DNA of 64,000 bases from Arthrobacter pascens (GTDB taxonomy: Bacteria > Actinomycetota > Actinomycetes > Actinomycetales > Micrococcaceae): the NCBI RefSeq assembly GCF_030815585.1, contig NZ_JAUSWY010000001.1:62001-126000 (forward strand). The letters are read 5' to 3'. Position 1 is the first letter of the stretch. Every line of letters begins with the position of its first letter. Positions 1 through 8,836 of this stretch are shown piece after piece. The notes beneath the pieces are model-generated. The model saw only the letters and a list, made by a program, of their open reading frames with translations, was not told the origin of the DNA and ran no database searches. The position numbers and the translations under genes were made by a program.

Positions 1-593
1 GGCCCTTGATCCTCGCCGCGGCGCTGGGCGGCTGGAGTACTTCGATTGTCGCGGCGGATGCCGGCGCGGTGCTGCTCGACGTCGGGATCTGGTCCATCAG
101 TGAAGGTTCACTGCAGCTGGGGCTGGGATTTATGCTGCGGGGCCTGGCGATCGCCCTGCCGGCCATCCTCCTCATGACGTGCACGGACCCCACAGACCTC
201 GCCGATGCTTTGGCGCAGAAGGCCCGGCTGCCGCACCGCTTTGTCCTGGGCACCCTTGCCTCCATGCGCCTGGTGGGGCTCATGGCGGAGGAATGGCAGA
301 CCATCGGCATGGCCCGGCGGGCCCGCGGAGTCGGCTCGCAGGGGAGTCCCCTGCAACGGATGCGCGCCACCCTGGGCCAGAGTTTCGGCCTGCTGGTTCA
401 GGCGATCCGCAGGGCATCGCGGCTGGCCGTCACCATGGAAGCCCGCGGATTTGGCGGCGGCCCGCGGACGTGGGCCCGTGAATCCACCTACTCCATGCTG
501 GATGCGTGGGTCCTGCTAGGCGGCCTGGTGATTGCGGTTGCAGCTGTGCTGGCGGCGGTGGGTTTAGGGACCTGGAGCTTCGTCTGGCGCTAG
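1..593 (+). CDS. ecfT: ECF transporter transmembrane component EcfT (3' part; start lies before the window)
   Basis: The frame is open from the first bases, so the N-terminus lies outside the window; about 196 residues remain. EcfT is the integral membrane coupling subunit of energy-coupling factor importers, which take up vitamins or metal ions using two EcfA ATPases and a substrate-specific S component. Visible here are hydrophobic helices at the start and end, and a cytoplasmic region containing ARRARG and, further on, EARGF. These short Ala-Arg-Gly motifs are the usual EcfT contacts to the ATPases. The ATPase and S-component genes are presumably upstream, outside the window, so the substrate cannot be named. 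The gene ends 44 bases before the promoter of the next gene. Confidence 0.85.
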   Translation, partial: PLILAAALGGWSTSIVAADAGAVLLDVGIWSISEGSLQLGLGFMLRGLAIALPAILLMTCTDPTDLADALAQKARLPHRFVLGTLASMRLVGLMAEEWQTIGMARRARGVGSQGSPLQRMRATLGQSFGLLVQAIRRASRLAVTMEARGFGGGPRTWARESTYSMLDAWVLLGGLVIAVAAVLAAVGLGTWSFVWR

Positions 594-637
594 GCGGGCG
601 CCTGATCCGGGGTTGACCGCCGTTTGACCGACGGGTC

Positions 638-666
638 TTGACGCTCCCGGGCAGTCTTGATACGTT
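638..666 (+). promoter_or_regulatory. Promoter of the sugar-binding lipoprotein gene
   Basis: TTGACG at 638-643 and TACGTT at 661-666 are separated by 17 bases and fit a primary-sigma promoter. The transcript would start near 673, inside the palindrome at 669-682. Confidence 0.5.
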
Positions 667-668
667 TC

Positions 669-682
669 AGGAACCGGTTTCT
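669..682. promoter_or_regulatory. LacI-family-type operator palindrome
   Basis: AGGAACCGGTTTCT is a 14-base dyad with one mismatched pair and a central CG, the format typical of LacI/GalR regulators. It lies directly downstream of the predicted -10 box, a position suited to repression. No LacI gene is present nearby. Confidence 0.5.
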
Positions 683-703
683 GACGTAAAGGTTGTATAC
701 CCA

Positions 704-2005
704 ATGACGCGTAACATTATCCGTCGAGTCCGCAGATCTGTTGCCATCCTCACTGCCGTTAGCCTCCTTGGCCTCACGTCGGCATGTTCCACCGGCCCCA
801 CAAACCAGCCCGAAAACGGCAACGTTGAAATCCGTTTCTCCTGGTGGGGGAACACCACCCGGGCCGAGCTCACCAACAAAGCCATCAAGGCTTTCGAAGC
901 GGAAAATCCCAACATCACCGTCAAACCGGAATTCGGGGACATCGGCGGATACTTCGACAAGCTGGCCACCCAAATGGCCGCCAACGACGCGCCGGACGTC
1001 ATCACCATGGGCGGAGCCTATCCCGCCGAATATGCCAACCGGGGTGCGCTGCTGGATCTCTCCAAGGTCAGCGGCACGCTGGACCTGTCCGGAATCGACG
1101 AAGGCGCCCTCCAGAACGGCCAGGTCCAGGGAAAGCAGTACGGCATATCCACCGGCGCCAACGCACTCGCGGTCGTTGTAAACCCCGCCGTCTTCCAGGC
1201 CGCCGGAGTGTCCCTGCCCGATGACAGTTCATGGACCTGGGAGGACTTCGCCCGCGTAGCCGCCGAGGTAACCGCAAAGAGTCCACGTGGAACGTTCGGG
1301 ACCGCAACGGTGCTGAGCCATGACTCCCTGGACGCGTTCGCCCGCCAGCGCGGGGAAAGCCTCTATACCGAGGACGGGCAGCTGGGGCTGGGCCAGGAAA
1401 CTGTCCAGGAGTACTTCGACTACTCCCTGAACCTGAGCGGCTCCGGCGCCGCGCCCAGTGCTTCGGAGACGGTGGAAAAACTCGACGCCAGTACCGAACA
1501 GACCCTCATGGGCATGGGCAAAGCCGCCATGATGCTGACTTGGAGCAACTCCTTGACCGCCCTCAGCAAGGCCGCGGGAACCGAACTGAAGCTCTTCAAG
1601 CTCCCCGGCGAGACGCCCACCCCCGGAATCTGGCTGCAGTCTTCGCAGTTCTACACCATTTCCGCGCGGAGCAAGCACGCTGAGGCTGCGGCCAGGCTGG
1701 TGAACTTCCTCGTGAACCACGAGGAGGCCGCCAAGACCATCCAGAGCGACCGCGGCGTACCCAGCAATGCCCGGATGCGGTCTGCCATCCAGGAACTCCT
1801 GACGCCGCAGGGCAAAGCAGAGGCTGCTTACATTGACGAAATCGGCAAGCTGAAGTTCGCCCCCACGTTCATTGGGCCCACCGGCTCAACGGCCGTCGCC
1901 GAAATAACGGCCAGAATCAACACCGAGGTGCTCTTCAAGAGGCTGACACCGGAGAAGGCTGCCGAACAGTGGATCAGCGAAAGCAAGGCGGCCATCGGCA
2001 AGTGA
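704..2005 (+). CDS. Extracellular solute-binding protein (family 1, sugar ABC transporter), lipoprotein
   Basis: A 433-residue binding protein of the carbohydrate ABC importer class. I chose ATG 704 over an upstream in-frame start because it opens a clean lipoprotein signal peptide: an Arg-rich n-region (RNIIRRVRR), a hydrophobic core and lipobox LTSAC with the lipidated Cys at residue 28. The mature part starts with IRFSWWGNTTR, the usual first strand of family 1 sugar-binding proteins. It should be anchored on the outer face of the membrane and deliver an oligosaccharide or sugar to a permease. No permease gene follows, so it is an orphan that presumably works with permeases encoded elsewhere. 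The promoter and LacI-type operator upstream suggest induction by its sugar. The sugar is unknown. Confidence 0.85.
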   Translation: MTRNIIRRVRRSVAILTAVSLLGLTSACSTGPTNQPENGNVEIRFSWWGNTTRAELTNKAIKAFEAENPNITVKPEFGDIGGYFDKLATQMAANDAPDVITMGGAYPAEYANRGALLDLSKVSGTLDLSGIDEGALQNGQVQGKQYGISTGANALAVVVNPAVFQAAGVSLPDDSSWTWEDFARVAAEVTAKSPRGTFGTATVLSHDSLDAFARQRGESLYTEDGQLGLGQETVQEYFDYSLNLSGSGAAPSASETVEKLDASTEQTLMGMGKAAMMLTWSNSLTALSKAAGTELKLFKLPGETPTPGIWLQSSQFYTISARSKHAEAAARLVNFLVNHEEAAKTIQSDRGVPSNARMRSAIQELLTPQGKAEAAYIDEIGKLKFAPTFIGPTGSTAVAEITARINTEVLFKRLTPEKAAEQWISESKAAIGK

Positions 2006-2030
2006 GTCTCTGCCCGTTCAGCGAGGGCAG

Positions 2031-2606
2031 TCAGACGCAGGAGTGGTCGTAGTCGAATCCCCTGGAGACGAACTGGGTCAGCGTGACCCTGCCGCCACCG
2101 GTGAGTGGGGCGCTTGAACAGTTGGCTTTGGCTCCTTTGGCGCTGAGGGCGCCGGCGAGCCAGCTGGGCAGGTGGTACAGGCTGCTGGAGCTGCTGACCT
2201 TGCCCGCGATCTGGCCCCATTGGTGGCCGGTGGAGTAGATTCCCACGTCGGCCTGGATGCTGCGGAAGAAGTCGGTCATCCCCTCCAGGGCCGCCCGGTT
2301 GGCGTCCCGGTTGGTGGACCAGGTGTTGCCGGTTTCCACGTCAAGCCACCAGAAGTACTCGGAGGGTTTGCTGATGCCGCGGACTTCGGCGTCGTCGTAG
2401 GCTTTGGCGTAGCCGTACATATAGGCACAGGCCTCGCTGATGTTGGGCGCTTCGCAATTACCGTACGGATTGTGGATGGCGGAACCTGCCGGATACTCGT
2501 TGCTGGTGGGCCACCACGAGCCGGCGTGCCCCGGGTTGGCCGTATTCACGTACAGCGCCACCTTCGGCTGCCCTGGGCTGGCCGGAGCCGTCAATTCAGT
2601 GTCCTC
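2031..2606 (-). pseudogene. 5'-truncated glycoside-hydrolase-like secreted protein (lysozyme/DUF1906-like), C-terminal part
   Basis: From about 2606 down to the stop the minus-strand frame encodes the C-terminal two thirds of a secreted actinobacterial family with a lysozyme-like barrel: KVALYVNTANPG, FWWLDVETGNTWS, a GIYSTGHQWGQIAG strand and a C-terminal TLTQFVSRGFDYDHSC. The N-terminal part that homologues carry (signal peptide, then a GYDISWPQCG-like strand) is absent. The open frame does continue upstream to 2762, but those residues are unrelated, contain no signal peptide, and run over the start of the next gene. I therefore read it as a remnant cut off at its 5' end rather than a working secreted enzyme. 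Family assignment is from memory of homologues. Confidence 0.6.
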
Positions 2607-2738
2607 TGCGGGTGATGGCAGGGTCAAGGGTGCCAGCTCGGCAGGCCAAGTATCGCATGAGGTGGGTATGGTGTGAGCTTGAACGCCTGTTTGGGAAAAA
2701 TCCTGATGAAAATAGCTCATCTGTGATATTTTTTGGGT

Positions 2739-4262
2739 ATGACTCAGGAAACTGCCGAACATGTGGCCGCTACGCTCCGCGACGCCCGGAACGAGAAAGG
2801 TTGGACCCAGGGCCAGCTTGCCTCAGAGCTCGGGACCAGCCAAAGTGCCATCGCGCGGATGGAGCAGGGCAAGCAGAACCTTAGCCTCAAAATGATCCAA
2901 CGGCTGGAGACCATCTTCGGCCGCAGCATCGTCAAGGTGGGGAAACCACAGATGACTCACCTGAGGGTCGAAGGCGGTCACACCCTCTCCGGCGCCGTGG
3001 ACGTCAACAGCAGCAAGAACGCCGGCGTGGCCCTGCTCTGCGCCAGCCTGATCAACCGTGGCACGACTGTCCTGCGCCGGCTGGCCCGGATTGAGGAAGT
3101 CAACAGGATCGTTGAGGTGCTCACCAGCATCGGCGTTGAATGCACCTGGCTCAATGACACCGACCTTCAGCTTCGCCGGCCAGCCGTCCTGGACCTGGAT
3201 GCCATGGATGAGGAGGCCGCCCGCCGCACCCGCAGCGTGATCATGCTTCTGGGTCCCCTCCTGGATGAGTCCGGCGAATACCGCCTTCCCTATGCCGGTG
3301 GCTGCGACCTCGGCACCCGGACTGTGGAACCGCATATGCAGGCATTGCGCCAGTTCGGGCTCGCGGTCGAGGCGACCGCTGGTTTCTATACTGTGCAGGC
3401 ACCTGTTGCGGATTCCGAGGACCGCTCCTTTGTGCTGACTGAGCGTGGAGATACCGTCACCGAAAACGCCATCATGGCCGCGGCGCACCGCCGGGGCACC
3501 ACCGTCATCCGCAACGCGAGCCCGAACTACATGGTCCAGGACCTCTGCTATTACCTGCAGATGCTGGGGGTGGAGATCGACGGCGTGGGAACCACCACGC
3601 TGAAGATCACCGGGCAGGCGCTGATCGACGTCGACATCGAGTATTTCCCGTCCGAGGACCCCATCGAAGCGATGAGCCTCATCACCGCCGGCATCGTCAC
3701 CAATTCCGAAGTGACCATCCGCCGCGTCCCCATGGAGTTCATGGAGATCGAGCTGGCCACGCTGGAGCAGATGGGCCAGCAGCTGGAGATCTCCGGGGAA
3801 TACATGGCGCGCAACGGCCGCACCCGGCTGGTTGACGTGACCACCAAGCCCTCCGAGCTGCGGGCGCCGGAGGACAAGATCCACCCCATGCCGTTCCCCG
3901 GCCTGAACATCGACAACCTGCCCTTCTTCGCGGTGATTGCAGCTAATGCGACCGGCCAGACCCTGATCCACGACTGGGTGTACGAGAACCGGGCCATCTA
4001 CCTGACGGAACTGAACAGGCTCGGGGCCCAGGTGCAGCTGCTGGACCCGCACCGGATCTATATCAACGGTCCCACCAGGTGGCGTGCCGCCGAGGTGGGC
4101 TGCCCGCCGGCCCTGCGCCCGGCCGCGTGCCTGCTCCTCGCCATGCTTGCCGCCCGCGGTGTGTCGGAGCTGCGCAACATCTATGTGATCGAGCGCGGCT
4201 ACGAGGATCTGGCCGAACGGCTCAACACTATCGGCGCGAAGATCGAATACTTCCAGGACTGA
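2739..4262 (+). CDS. XRE helix-turn-helix domain fused to a UDP-N-acetylglucosamine 1-carboxyvinyltransferase (MurA-like)
   Basis: A 507-residue fusion. Residues 5-65 form an XRE-type helix-turn-helix (WTQGQLASELGTSQSAIARM). Residues 73-507 are a full MurA/EPSP-synthase-like enzyme. MurA transfers enolpyruvate from PEP to UDP-GlcNAc, the first committed step of peptidoglycan synthesis in the cytoplasm. Key MurA positions appear intact: Lys93-Asn94 (SSKNA), the PEP-binding Cys189 (AGGCDLG), Asp392 (GLNIDNLP) and Arg460 (PALRPAACL). MurA is normally about 420 residues and has no DNA-binding domain. ATG 2739 is preceded by only a few bases after an AT-rich block (GATATT 2725-2730), so the message may be leaderless. 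It may be a second MurA or a regulator that senses UDP-GlcNAc; the sequence does not decide. Confidence 0.85.
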   Translation: MTQETAEHVAATLRDARNEKGWTQGQLASELGTSQSAIARMEQGKQNLSLKMIQRLETIFGRSIVKVGKPQMTHLRVEGGHTLSGAVDVNSSKNAGVALLCASLINRGTTVLRRLARIEEVNRIVEVLTSIGVECTWLNDTDLQLRRPAVLDLDAMDEEAARRTRSVIMLLGPLLDESGEYRLPYAGGCDLGTRTVEPHMQALRQFGLAVEATAGFYTVQAPVADSEDRSFVLTERGDTVTENAIMAAAHRRGTTVIRNASPNYMVQDLCYYLQMLGVEIDGVGTTTLKITGQALIDVDIEYFPSEDPIEAMSLITAGIVTNSEVTIRRVPMEFMEIELATLEQMGQQLEISGEYMARNGRTRLVDVTTKPSELRAPEDKIHPMPFPGLNIDNLPFFAVIAANATGQTLIHDWVYENRAIYLTELNRLGAQVQLLDPHRIYINGPTRWRAAEVGCPPALRPAACLLLAMLAARGVSELRNIYVIERGYEDLAERLNTIGAKIEYFQD

Positions 4263-4295
4263 CCCGGCGCGAACGGGCGTGAGGCCCCGCCTCGA

Positions 4296-4358
4296 GCGCG
4301 AACTGGCAGATAATGACCCCTCCGAGCGGATTTGAGGGTGTTATCTGCCTGTTCGCGC
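4296..4358. repeat. Dispersed palindromic repeat, copy 1
   Basis: The left arm 4296-4319 (GCGCGAACTGGCAGATAATG followed by ACCC) pairs with the right arm 4336-4358 with one indel and one mismatch, leaving a 16-base loop. The arms match those of the element at 13590-13656, so this is a repeated intergenic hairpin of the REP type. A partial arm (GCGCGAACGGGC) also occurs just upstream near 4267. Confidence 0.8.
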
Positions 4359-4415
4359 TTCATTGTGGTCCGCGGCAACCCGGTGAATACCGCCGCATTG
4401 CCGCAGAATATAAAT

Positions 4416-5645
4416 ATGCGAACATTCGGCGTCGAGGAAGAACTCCTGATCGTTGATCCGGAGACGGGGGAACCGCTCGCGCTGGCTGATGCCCTGCTCT
4501 CCGGGCGGCGGCTTGCTGCCGATGATTCCCCCGAAGATCCGCATGTGCTGGAAACCCAGGACCAAACCGTTTACGACGACGACGAAACGGGCCTGAGTGC
4601 CGAGCTGAAGCTTGAGCAGATCGAGACCCAGACACGGCCCTGCCTGGAGTACGGGGAACTGCTGCGGCAGATCCGGGCCGGCCGGCTGCTCGCTGACCAG
4701 GCGGCCCGCAAAAACGGGGCAAGGGTGGCCGCGCTTGCCACCTCGCCGCTGGCATCCACCAGCCACACCACGCCGGACCCCCGGTACGCCCGGATGCTGG
4801 AGCGTTTCGGGCTGACGGCGCAGGAACAGCTGACCTGCGGCTTCCACGTCCACACGTTCATTGAGTCCCCAGACGAGGGGGTGGCCGTGCTGGACAGGAT
4901 CCGTGACAAGCTGGCCGTCCTCACGGCCCTGAGTGCCAACTCGCCTTTCTGGAACGGGATGCAGACGGGCTTTGAAAGTTACCGCACCCAGGCCTGGAAC
5001 CGGTGGCCCACGTCAGGGCCTTCCGGCATTTTCGGGACGTATTCTGCGTACCGGCGGGTGGTGGCGCGCCTGCTGGACAGTGGCGTGATGCTGGACGAAG
5101 GCATGATCTACTTCGACGCCCGGCTCTCCCGGAACCACCCCACCGTGGAGGTGCGGGTGGCGGACGTCTGCCTCCGTGCGGAGGATGCAGCACTGATCGC
5201 AGTGCTGGTGCGGGCAATGGTGGAAACGGCCAGCCGGGAGTGGCACGACGGCGTGGAGCCCGCACCGGTCCCCACCGTGCTGTTGCGGATGGCCGCGTGG
5301 CAGGCCAGCTGCAGCGGCCTTGGTGGAGAGCTGCTGGATTTCGGCACCTTCCGGCCGGTGCCGGCTGCTGACGTAGTGCGATCCCTCATTGATTACCTGG
5401 AACCGGTGCTGGCCGAACAGGGCGAACTGGGCCTGGCCAGGCAGGGCGTTGAGGAGGTCATCGCCCGCGGCACCGGCTCTATGGAACAGCGCAGCGCCCG
5501 GGACGCGGCGATGGAGAAAAACGCGCCCGACGACGACGGGCTGGGCGCCGTCGTCGGACACGCCGTGGGTGCCACCATGCGTGGAGCTTCCGGGCTTCCC
5601 GAGGTGGATACCGCGCCCGAACTGCTGCGCGTGCGCCTGTCCTAG
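4416..5645 (+). CDS. Carboxylate-amine ligase, YbdK / glutamate-cysteine ligase 2 family
   Basis: A 409-residue ATP-dependent carboxylate-amine ligase of the GCS2/YbdK family, whose members join an amino acid carboxylate to an amine; E. coli YbdK has weak glutamate-cysteine ligase activity. ATG 4416 is chosen because the conserved N-terminus [20 protein letters not shown] begins there, while the open frame extends further upstream into the repeat. Other family features are the CGFHVHTF motif, [20 protein letters not shown] and the acidic [11 protein letters not shown]. No glutathione or ergothioneine partner gene lies nearby. Actinobacteria use mycothiol, so the natural substrate is uncertain. 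Confidence 0.85.
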   Translation: MRTFGVEEELLIVDPETGEPLALADALLSGRRLAADDSPEDPHVLETQDQTVYDDDETGLSAELKLEQIETQTRPCLEYGELLRQIRAGRLLADQAARKNGARVAALATSPLASTSHTTPDPRYARMLERFGLTAQEQLTCGFHVHTFIESPDEGVAVLDRIRDKLAVLTALSANSPFWNGMQTGFESYRTQAWNRWPTSGPSGIFGTYSAYRRVVARLLDSGVMLDEGMIYFDARLSRNHPTVEVRVADVCLRAEDAALIAVLVRAMVETASREWHDGVEPAPVPTVLLRMAAWQASCSGLGGELLDFGTFRPVPAADVVRSLIDYLEPVLAEQGELGLARQGVEEVIARGTGSMEQRSARDAAMEKNAPDDDGLGAVVGHAVGATMRGASGLPEVDTAPELLRVRLS

Positions 5646-5698
5646 GCTGCAGGCGGAGCGCTTAGCCGCGCCGGGTTTAGCCGAGGTATCGTAGGCGG

Positions 5699-6184
5699 AT
5701 GCCCGATAGCGTATCTTCCAGACCGGCACTGGCTTTAGACGTCGATCAGGTGTGGCCTCTCGTCCGAGATTTCGCGACGTCGTTCCAGCCGGAGCGGAGA
5801 GCCTTTGAGCGTACATTCGGCTCGCTGATTGAAGACCCTCGTGCCCTCGTGCTCGTCGCCGAACAAAGCGCGACAAACATTGTCGGCTACCTGTTGGCGC
5901 ACAGCCAGTCCACGTTCTTTGCCAACGGCCCTGTTGTGTGGATTGAGGAGGTCATGGTTGCTGGCGGCATTCGAAGGAATGGCGTCGGACGGGCCTTGAT
6001 GACGGCAGCTGAAACCTGGGCAGGATTACAGGGCGCGGCCTATGTTTCGTTAGCGAGCCGCCGTGCAGGGGACTTCTACCGTGCCATGGGGTACGAGGAC
6101 TCGGCGACCTTCTTCAAAAAGTCACTCAGTTCCGGCATCGTAGCCGGGGATGGGCCTTCATTGCGCGATAGGCCTTCCATTTAA
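5699..6184 (+). CDS. GNAT family N-acetyltransferase
   Basis: A 161-residue acetyltransferase of the GNAT fold. These transfer an acetyl group from acetyl-CoA to an amine. The acetyl-CoA binding loop is seen in RRNGVGRALM (the R/Q-x-x-G-x-G/A signature) after the strand WIEEVMVA, and the C-terminal segment RAGDFYRAMGYED is typical of the family. No close neighbour suggests the substrate. Codon choice is less GC-skewed than in the gene upstream, consistent with the start of an accessory stretch. Confidence 0.8.
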   Translation: MPDSVSSRPALALDVDQVWPLVRDFATSFQPERRAFERTFGSLIEDPRALVLVAEQSATNIVGYLLAHSQSTFFANGPVVWIEEVMVAGGIRRNGVGRALMTAAETWAGLQGAAYVSLASRRAGDFYRAMGYEDSATFFKKSLSSGIVAGDGPSLRDRPSI

Positions 6185-6301
6185 GTTCCGCGCACGACTG
6201 TTGGCCTGCGCCTGTGAATCGCAGCGCGTGAATCGCCGCGTTAAATGGCGTTCTTTTTGCAGCGCTGTTTGGCGTTCCGAGCAGTCCCCGCCGCGTCGGC
6301 T

Positions 6302-6869
6302 TCAGACGGTTCGTCGCTGGAGCTCGCGATACACCGTCGTCCGGGACACCCGGAACAGCTCCGCCAGTTCAGCCTGCGTGTGCTCGCCGGCGCCGTGCAG
6401 CGTCAGCAGATGCTTCCGCTGGATCTTGGATAATTTGGGCTGCTAACCTTTCAGCCGCCCCTTCGCCTTGGCGACAGCCATTCCCTCGCGGGTGCGCATG
6501 CGGATCAGGTCCGCCTCGAACTCAGCCACCATTCCCAGGACGTTGAACAGTAGCCGGCCTACCGGATCAGTTGGATCGTGGGTGCTGCCGCCGAGACTGA
6601 GCACTACCCCTTTGGCAGTCAGTTCGCCGGCTATATCCCTGGCATCGGAAAGGGAACGTGCCAAACGGTCAAGTTTGGTAACCACGAGCGTATCGCCGCC
6701 TCGGCACGCTGCCATCGCCTCGCGGAGCCCGGCGGCGCACCCGATTCGCTCCCGTCAGTCCGTGGTGGACGAAGGTCTGCTTCTCCTCAACACCCAGGCC
6801 AAGGAGAGCGTTTCGTTGGGCGGTCAGGTCCTGATCGTTCGTTGAGACGCGGGCATAGCCGATCTACAT
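6302..6869 (-). pseudogene. Decayed serine recombinase (resolvase/invertase family)
   Basis: Translation of the minus strand gives a nearly complete Tn3-type resolvase: IGYARVSTNDQDLTAQRN at the start with the catalytic Ser, then TLVVTKLDRLARSLSDAR, an E-helix region, and a C-terminal helix-turn-helix (TQAELAELFRVSRTTVYREL). Three lesions break it. Codon 2 is TAG directly after ATG 6869-6867; there is a one-base frameshift near 6735-6745 (the two halves are out of phase by one); and an in-frame TAG at 6445-6443 separates the catalytic domain from the HTH, at a position where homologues carry Lys. Intact members resolve or invert DNA between res sites. It marks an old mobile element in this accessory region. 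Confidence 0.85.
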
Positions 6870-7256
6870 TCCAGTCATAAGGAACATGGTTGCAGTAATC
6901 CTCCCGTCATCGTGCATCACCGTGCGGGTCTTACGTACATGGCCTCGGCCAGCAACTGCGCGGAACGTGTCGGCAGGCTCCCACGGCACGGTGATCGACC
7001 GGCTTGCGGGACGGTCTGTACGGGCGTGTGTGCGAGAAATGTTCCGCGCACGGGCTGAGCGAACTCAGTTGGCACACAAGTGTCCCAACGCTGACTTCGT
7101 CCTCGAGGCGGGGCCTGGTGGATTCGAGATTGGTCTCTTCTTCCCCGAGCGCCCGTGTGCGACTTGACGGGCCAAATCAGCCCTGCGACTTCTGCCCTGT
7201 GGAGATCTGGGTGCACGGTCGTGGGACAGGCGTTCAGGGGCTCCCTTGTTTACTGG
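6870..7256. other. Intergenic region without a recognisable gene
   Basis: Between the dead resolvase and the SUKH gene I see no frame with a convincing start, ribosome site or familiar protein. It may hold the remains of the recombination site upstream of the resolvase, but I could not identify res-type dyads. Confidence 0.4.
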
Positions 7257-7958
7257 TCACGATTCCCGGACGTATTCCCAATGCAGACTGCCGTCTGTCA
7301 CCGAGGGCCTGGAGAAGAATACTGGTCGTCCTGTTCGCAGGCTGGTCAGCGTCTCATCCAGGAGTTCTTCAACGGATGACCAGACGGCGGGGCGCCAATC
7401 GGCATCGTCCTTGAACCACTCACTGACGCAGCCATGCTGCCGCCCGGCCCTGAGATCGACGAACAGGAAGTCGCCGGCGCCATTGTCTGCGATCGGCAGG
7501 AACGAGGAGATGAAGATCCAGGCGCGGGTACCGGCCTCATCAGCTTCAGCATCTGCTGGGTCATAGGGTTTATGGGGTTCGGGCACAGGAACGCTGCTGT
7601 GGGCCTCACCGACCGCCCGAAGGTTGCGGTAGATTGGGGAACTTATTCTCCGCTCGAATTCGGCATTTGCTTCCGCCCCGACCTCCGCCATGATGCTAAG
7701 CATCATTCGTCGCACTTTCTCAGCTTCCTCCAGGGGAAGCGGGCGATACCTCGGGAGAATATCCCCCGCCGTTGACAGTTCCGTACCGTCGAAAATACGA
7801 TACAGGGTCGACAGATCGCTCGGCCAACCATTCGGTGCGGCCTGTTCAAATGAGCGAATCAGGGGCTCCGGTGCCGGTGCCCGAATGGTTTTGGCCGTCA
7901 CGGGGGCGTTGATGCTCAGCCACCTAACGATGTCGGTCCAGAGTTCCTGTGTTCGCAT
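7257..7958 (-). CDS. SMI1/KNR4 (SUKH) family protein
   Basis: A 233-residue protein with the SUKH fold, seen in the N-terminal segment PNGWPSDLSTLYRIFDGTEL (the W-P-x-x-L-x-x-x-Y-x-x-x-x-G pattern) and, later, FISSFLPIADNGAGDFLFVDL followed by RQHGCVSEW, the second core strand pair. SUKH proteins are often immunity proteins to polymorphic toxins, or intracellular scaffold proteins. No toxin gene lies next to it here, so an immunity role is only a possibility. It sits alone in the accessory stretch. Confidence 0.75.
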   Translation of the reverse strand: MRTQELWTDIVRWLSINAPVTAKTIRAPAPEPLIRSFEQAAPNGWPSDLSTLYRIFDGTELSTAGDILPRYRPLPLEEAEKVRRMMLSIMAEVGAEANAEFERRISSPIYRNLRAVGEAHSSVPVPEPHKPYDPADAEADEAGTRAWIFISSFLPIADNGAGDFLFVDLRAGRQHGCVSEWFKDDADWRPAVWSSVEELLDETLTSLRTGRPVFFSRPSVTDGSLHWEYVRES

Positions 7959-8181
7959 GGGGTGAATCTACGCGCCTTTGCCCTCAATGGACACGAGCGA
8001 GGCCAAGCATCAATACCTTCCTCGAGTCGGGGGCGGAGAGAAGTCGGGCTTGAGCGAGGGTTCTTGCGGATTCGGGTCTTACGCGTCGGACGCCAATTGG
8101 TCCTCCGGTAAAGGTTACTGATACGGGCACATCAGGGCGGTCAGTCATAGCCCTATCCAGGACGGGTCAATAGTATGAGGC

Positions 8182-8787
8182 ATGACCGCGTCAGATACAG
8201 GATCAGAGTCGATGAGGCGGCTAAGCATCGCTCTGATGAGTCTCGGACTTTTCGCTACGTCCTGTGCCGGGGCGGGGCCGGAGATCCCAGGAGATGGAGC
8301 TGCCCGGCCGTCTCCGCGTTTGACGACGCAAGAGCTCCCGCCTTCTAGTTCATCCGTCGGTCCCGAGGCTTCCCCTGCGGATATCACCATTTCCCATGCG
8401 GCCAGCGAATTGAGCCGGGAGCTGGCGGGGGATGATCGGTTGGCCTCAGTCGAAGTTCTTGAGGGGAAGCGAATCGTCGTTCATTGGCACGGCCCAGTCG
8501 ACTCAAGGCTACGTGACTTGTTGGACCGCTTCTCCAAGATTCAGATTTCAGTCCAGACAAGCTCGTGTTCGCCTGGACAGCTTCGTGAGTATGGGAGCGA
8601 GCTGCTAACCACGGACCCAGCAGTTAACATCGTTGCAGTAGCGCCAGATGGGTCACATCTGCGGGTTACTTTGGACGAGTCCCTTAAGGCTATATCGGAC
8701 GTTACCAGTCTGGAGCGCAAGTATTCGGACGCAGTCGGCTGCCCCGTCAAAGTGGAGTTCGGGGGCGTTATGCCTATCGGGGGTTGA
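8182..8787 (+). CDS. Putative lipoprotein of unknown function
   Basis: A 201-residue exported protein. A lipoprotein signal is clear from Met11 (ATG 8212): MRRLSIALMSLGLFATSC, with the lipidated Cys in the ATSC lipobox. The true start may therefore be 8212 rather than 8182; neither has a strong ribosome site. A Ser/Pro-rich linker follows the Cys, then a mixed alpha/beta region (VEVLEGKRIVVHWHGPVD; VNIVAVAPDGSHLRVTLDES) that resembles lipoproteins reading out as inhibitor-like folds, but I do not recognise the family. The next gene begins 49 bases downstream in the same direction. Confidence 0.6.
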   Translation: MTASDTGSESMRRLSIALMSLGLFATSCAGAGPEIPGDGAARPSPRLTTQELPPSSSSVGPEASPADITISHAASELSRELAGDDRLASVEVLEGKRIVVHWHGPVDSRLRDLLDRFSKIQISVQTSSCSPGQLREYGSELLTTDPAVNIVAVAPDGSHLRVTLDESLKAISDVTSLERKYSDAVGCPVKVEFGGVMPIGG

Positions 8788-8836
8788 CCTGGCACGTGAA
8801 GGCCGTCTTATTGCCCCCACACGTAGGATCGCCTTC

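Noticed and set aside
2823..4052. Long open frame antisense to the XRE-MurA gene
   Set aside because: It mirrors the codon pattern of the real gene (third-position GC), has no known domain and no ribosome site; the MurA active-site residues are all on the other strand.
6870..7256. A res recombination site for the resolvase
   Set aside because: I looked for paired dyads of the res type upstream of the pseudogene and found none convincing.
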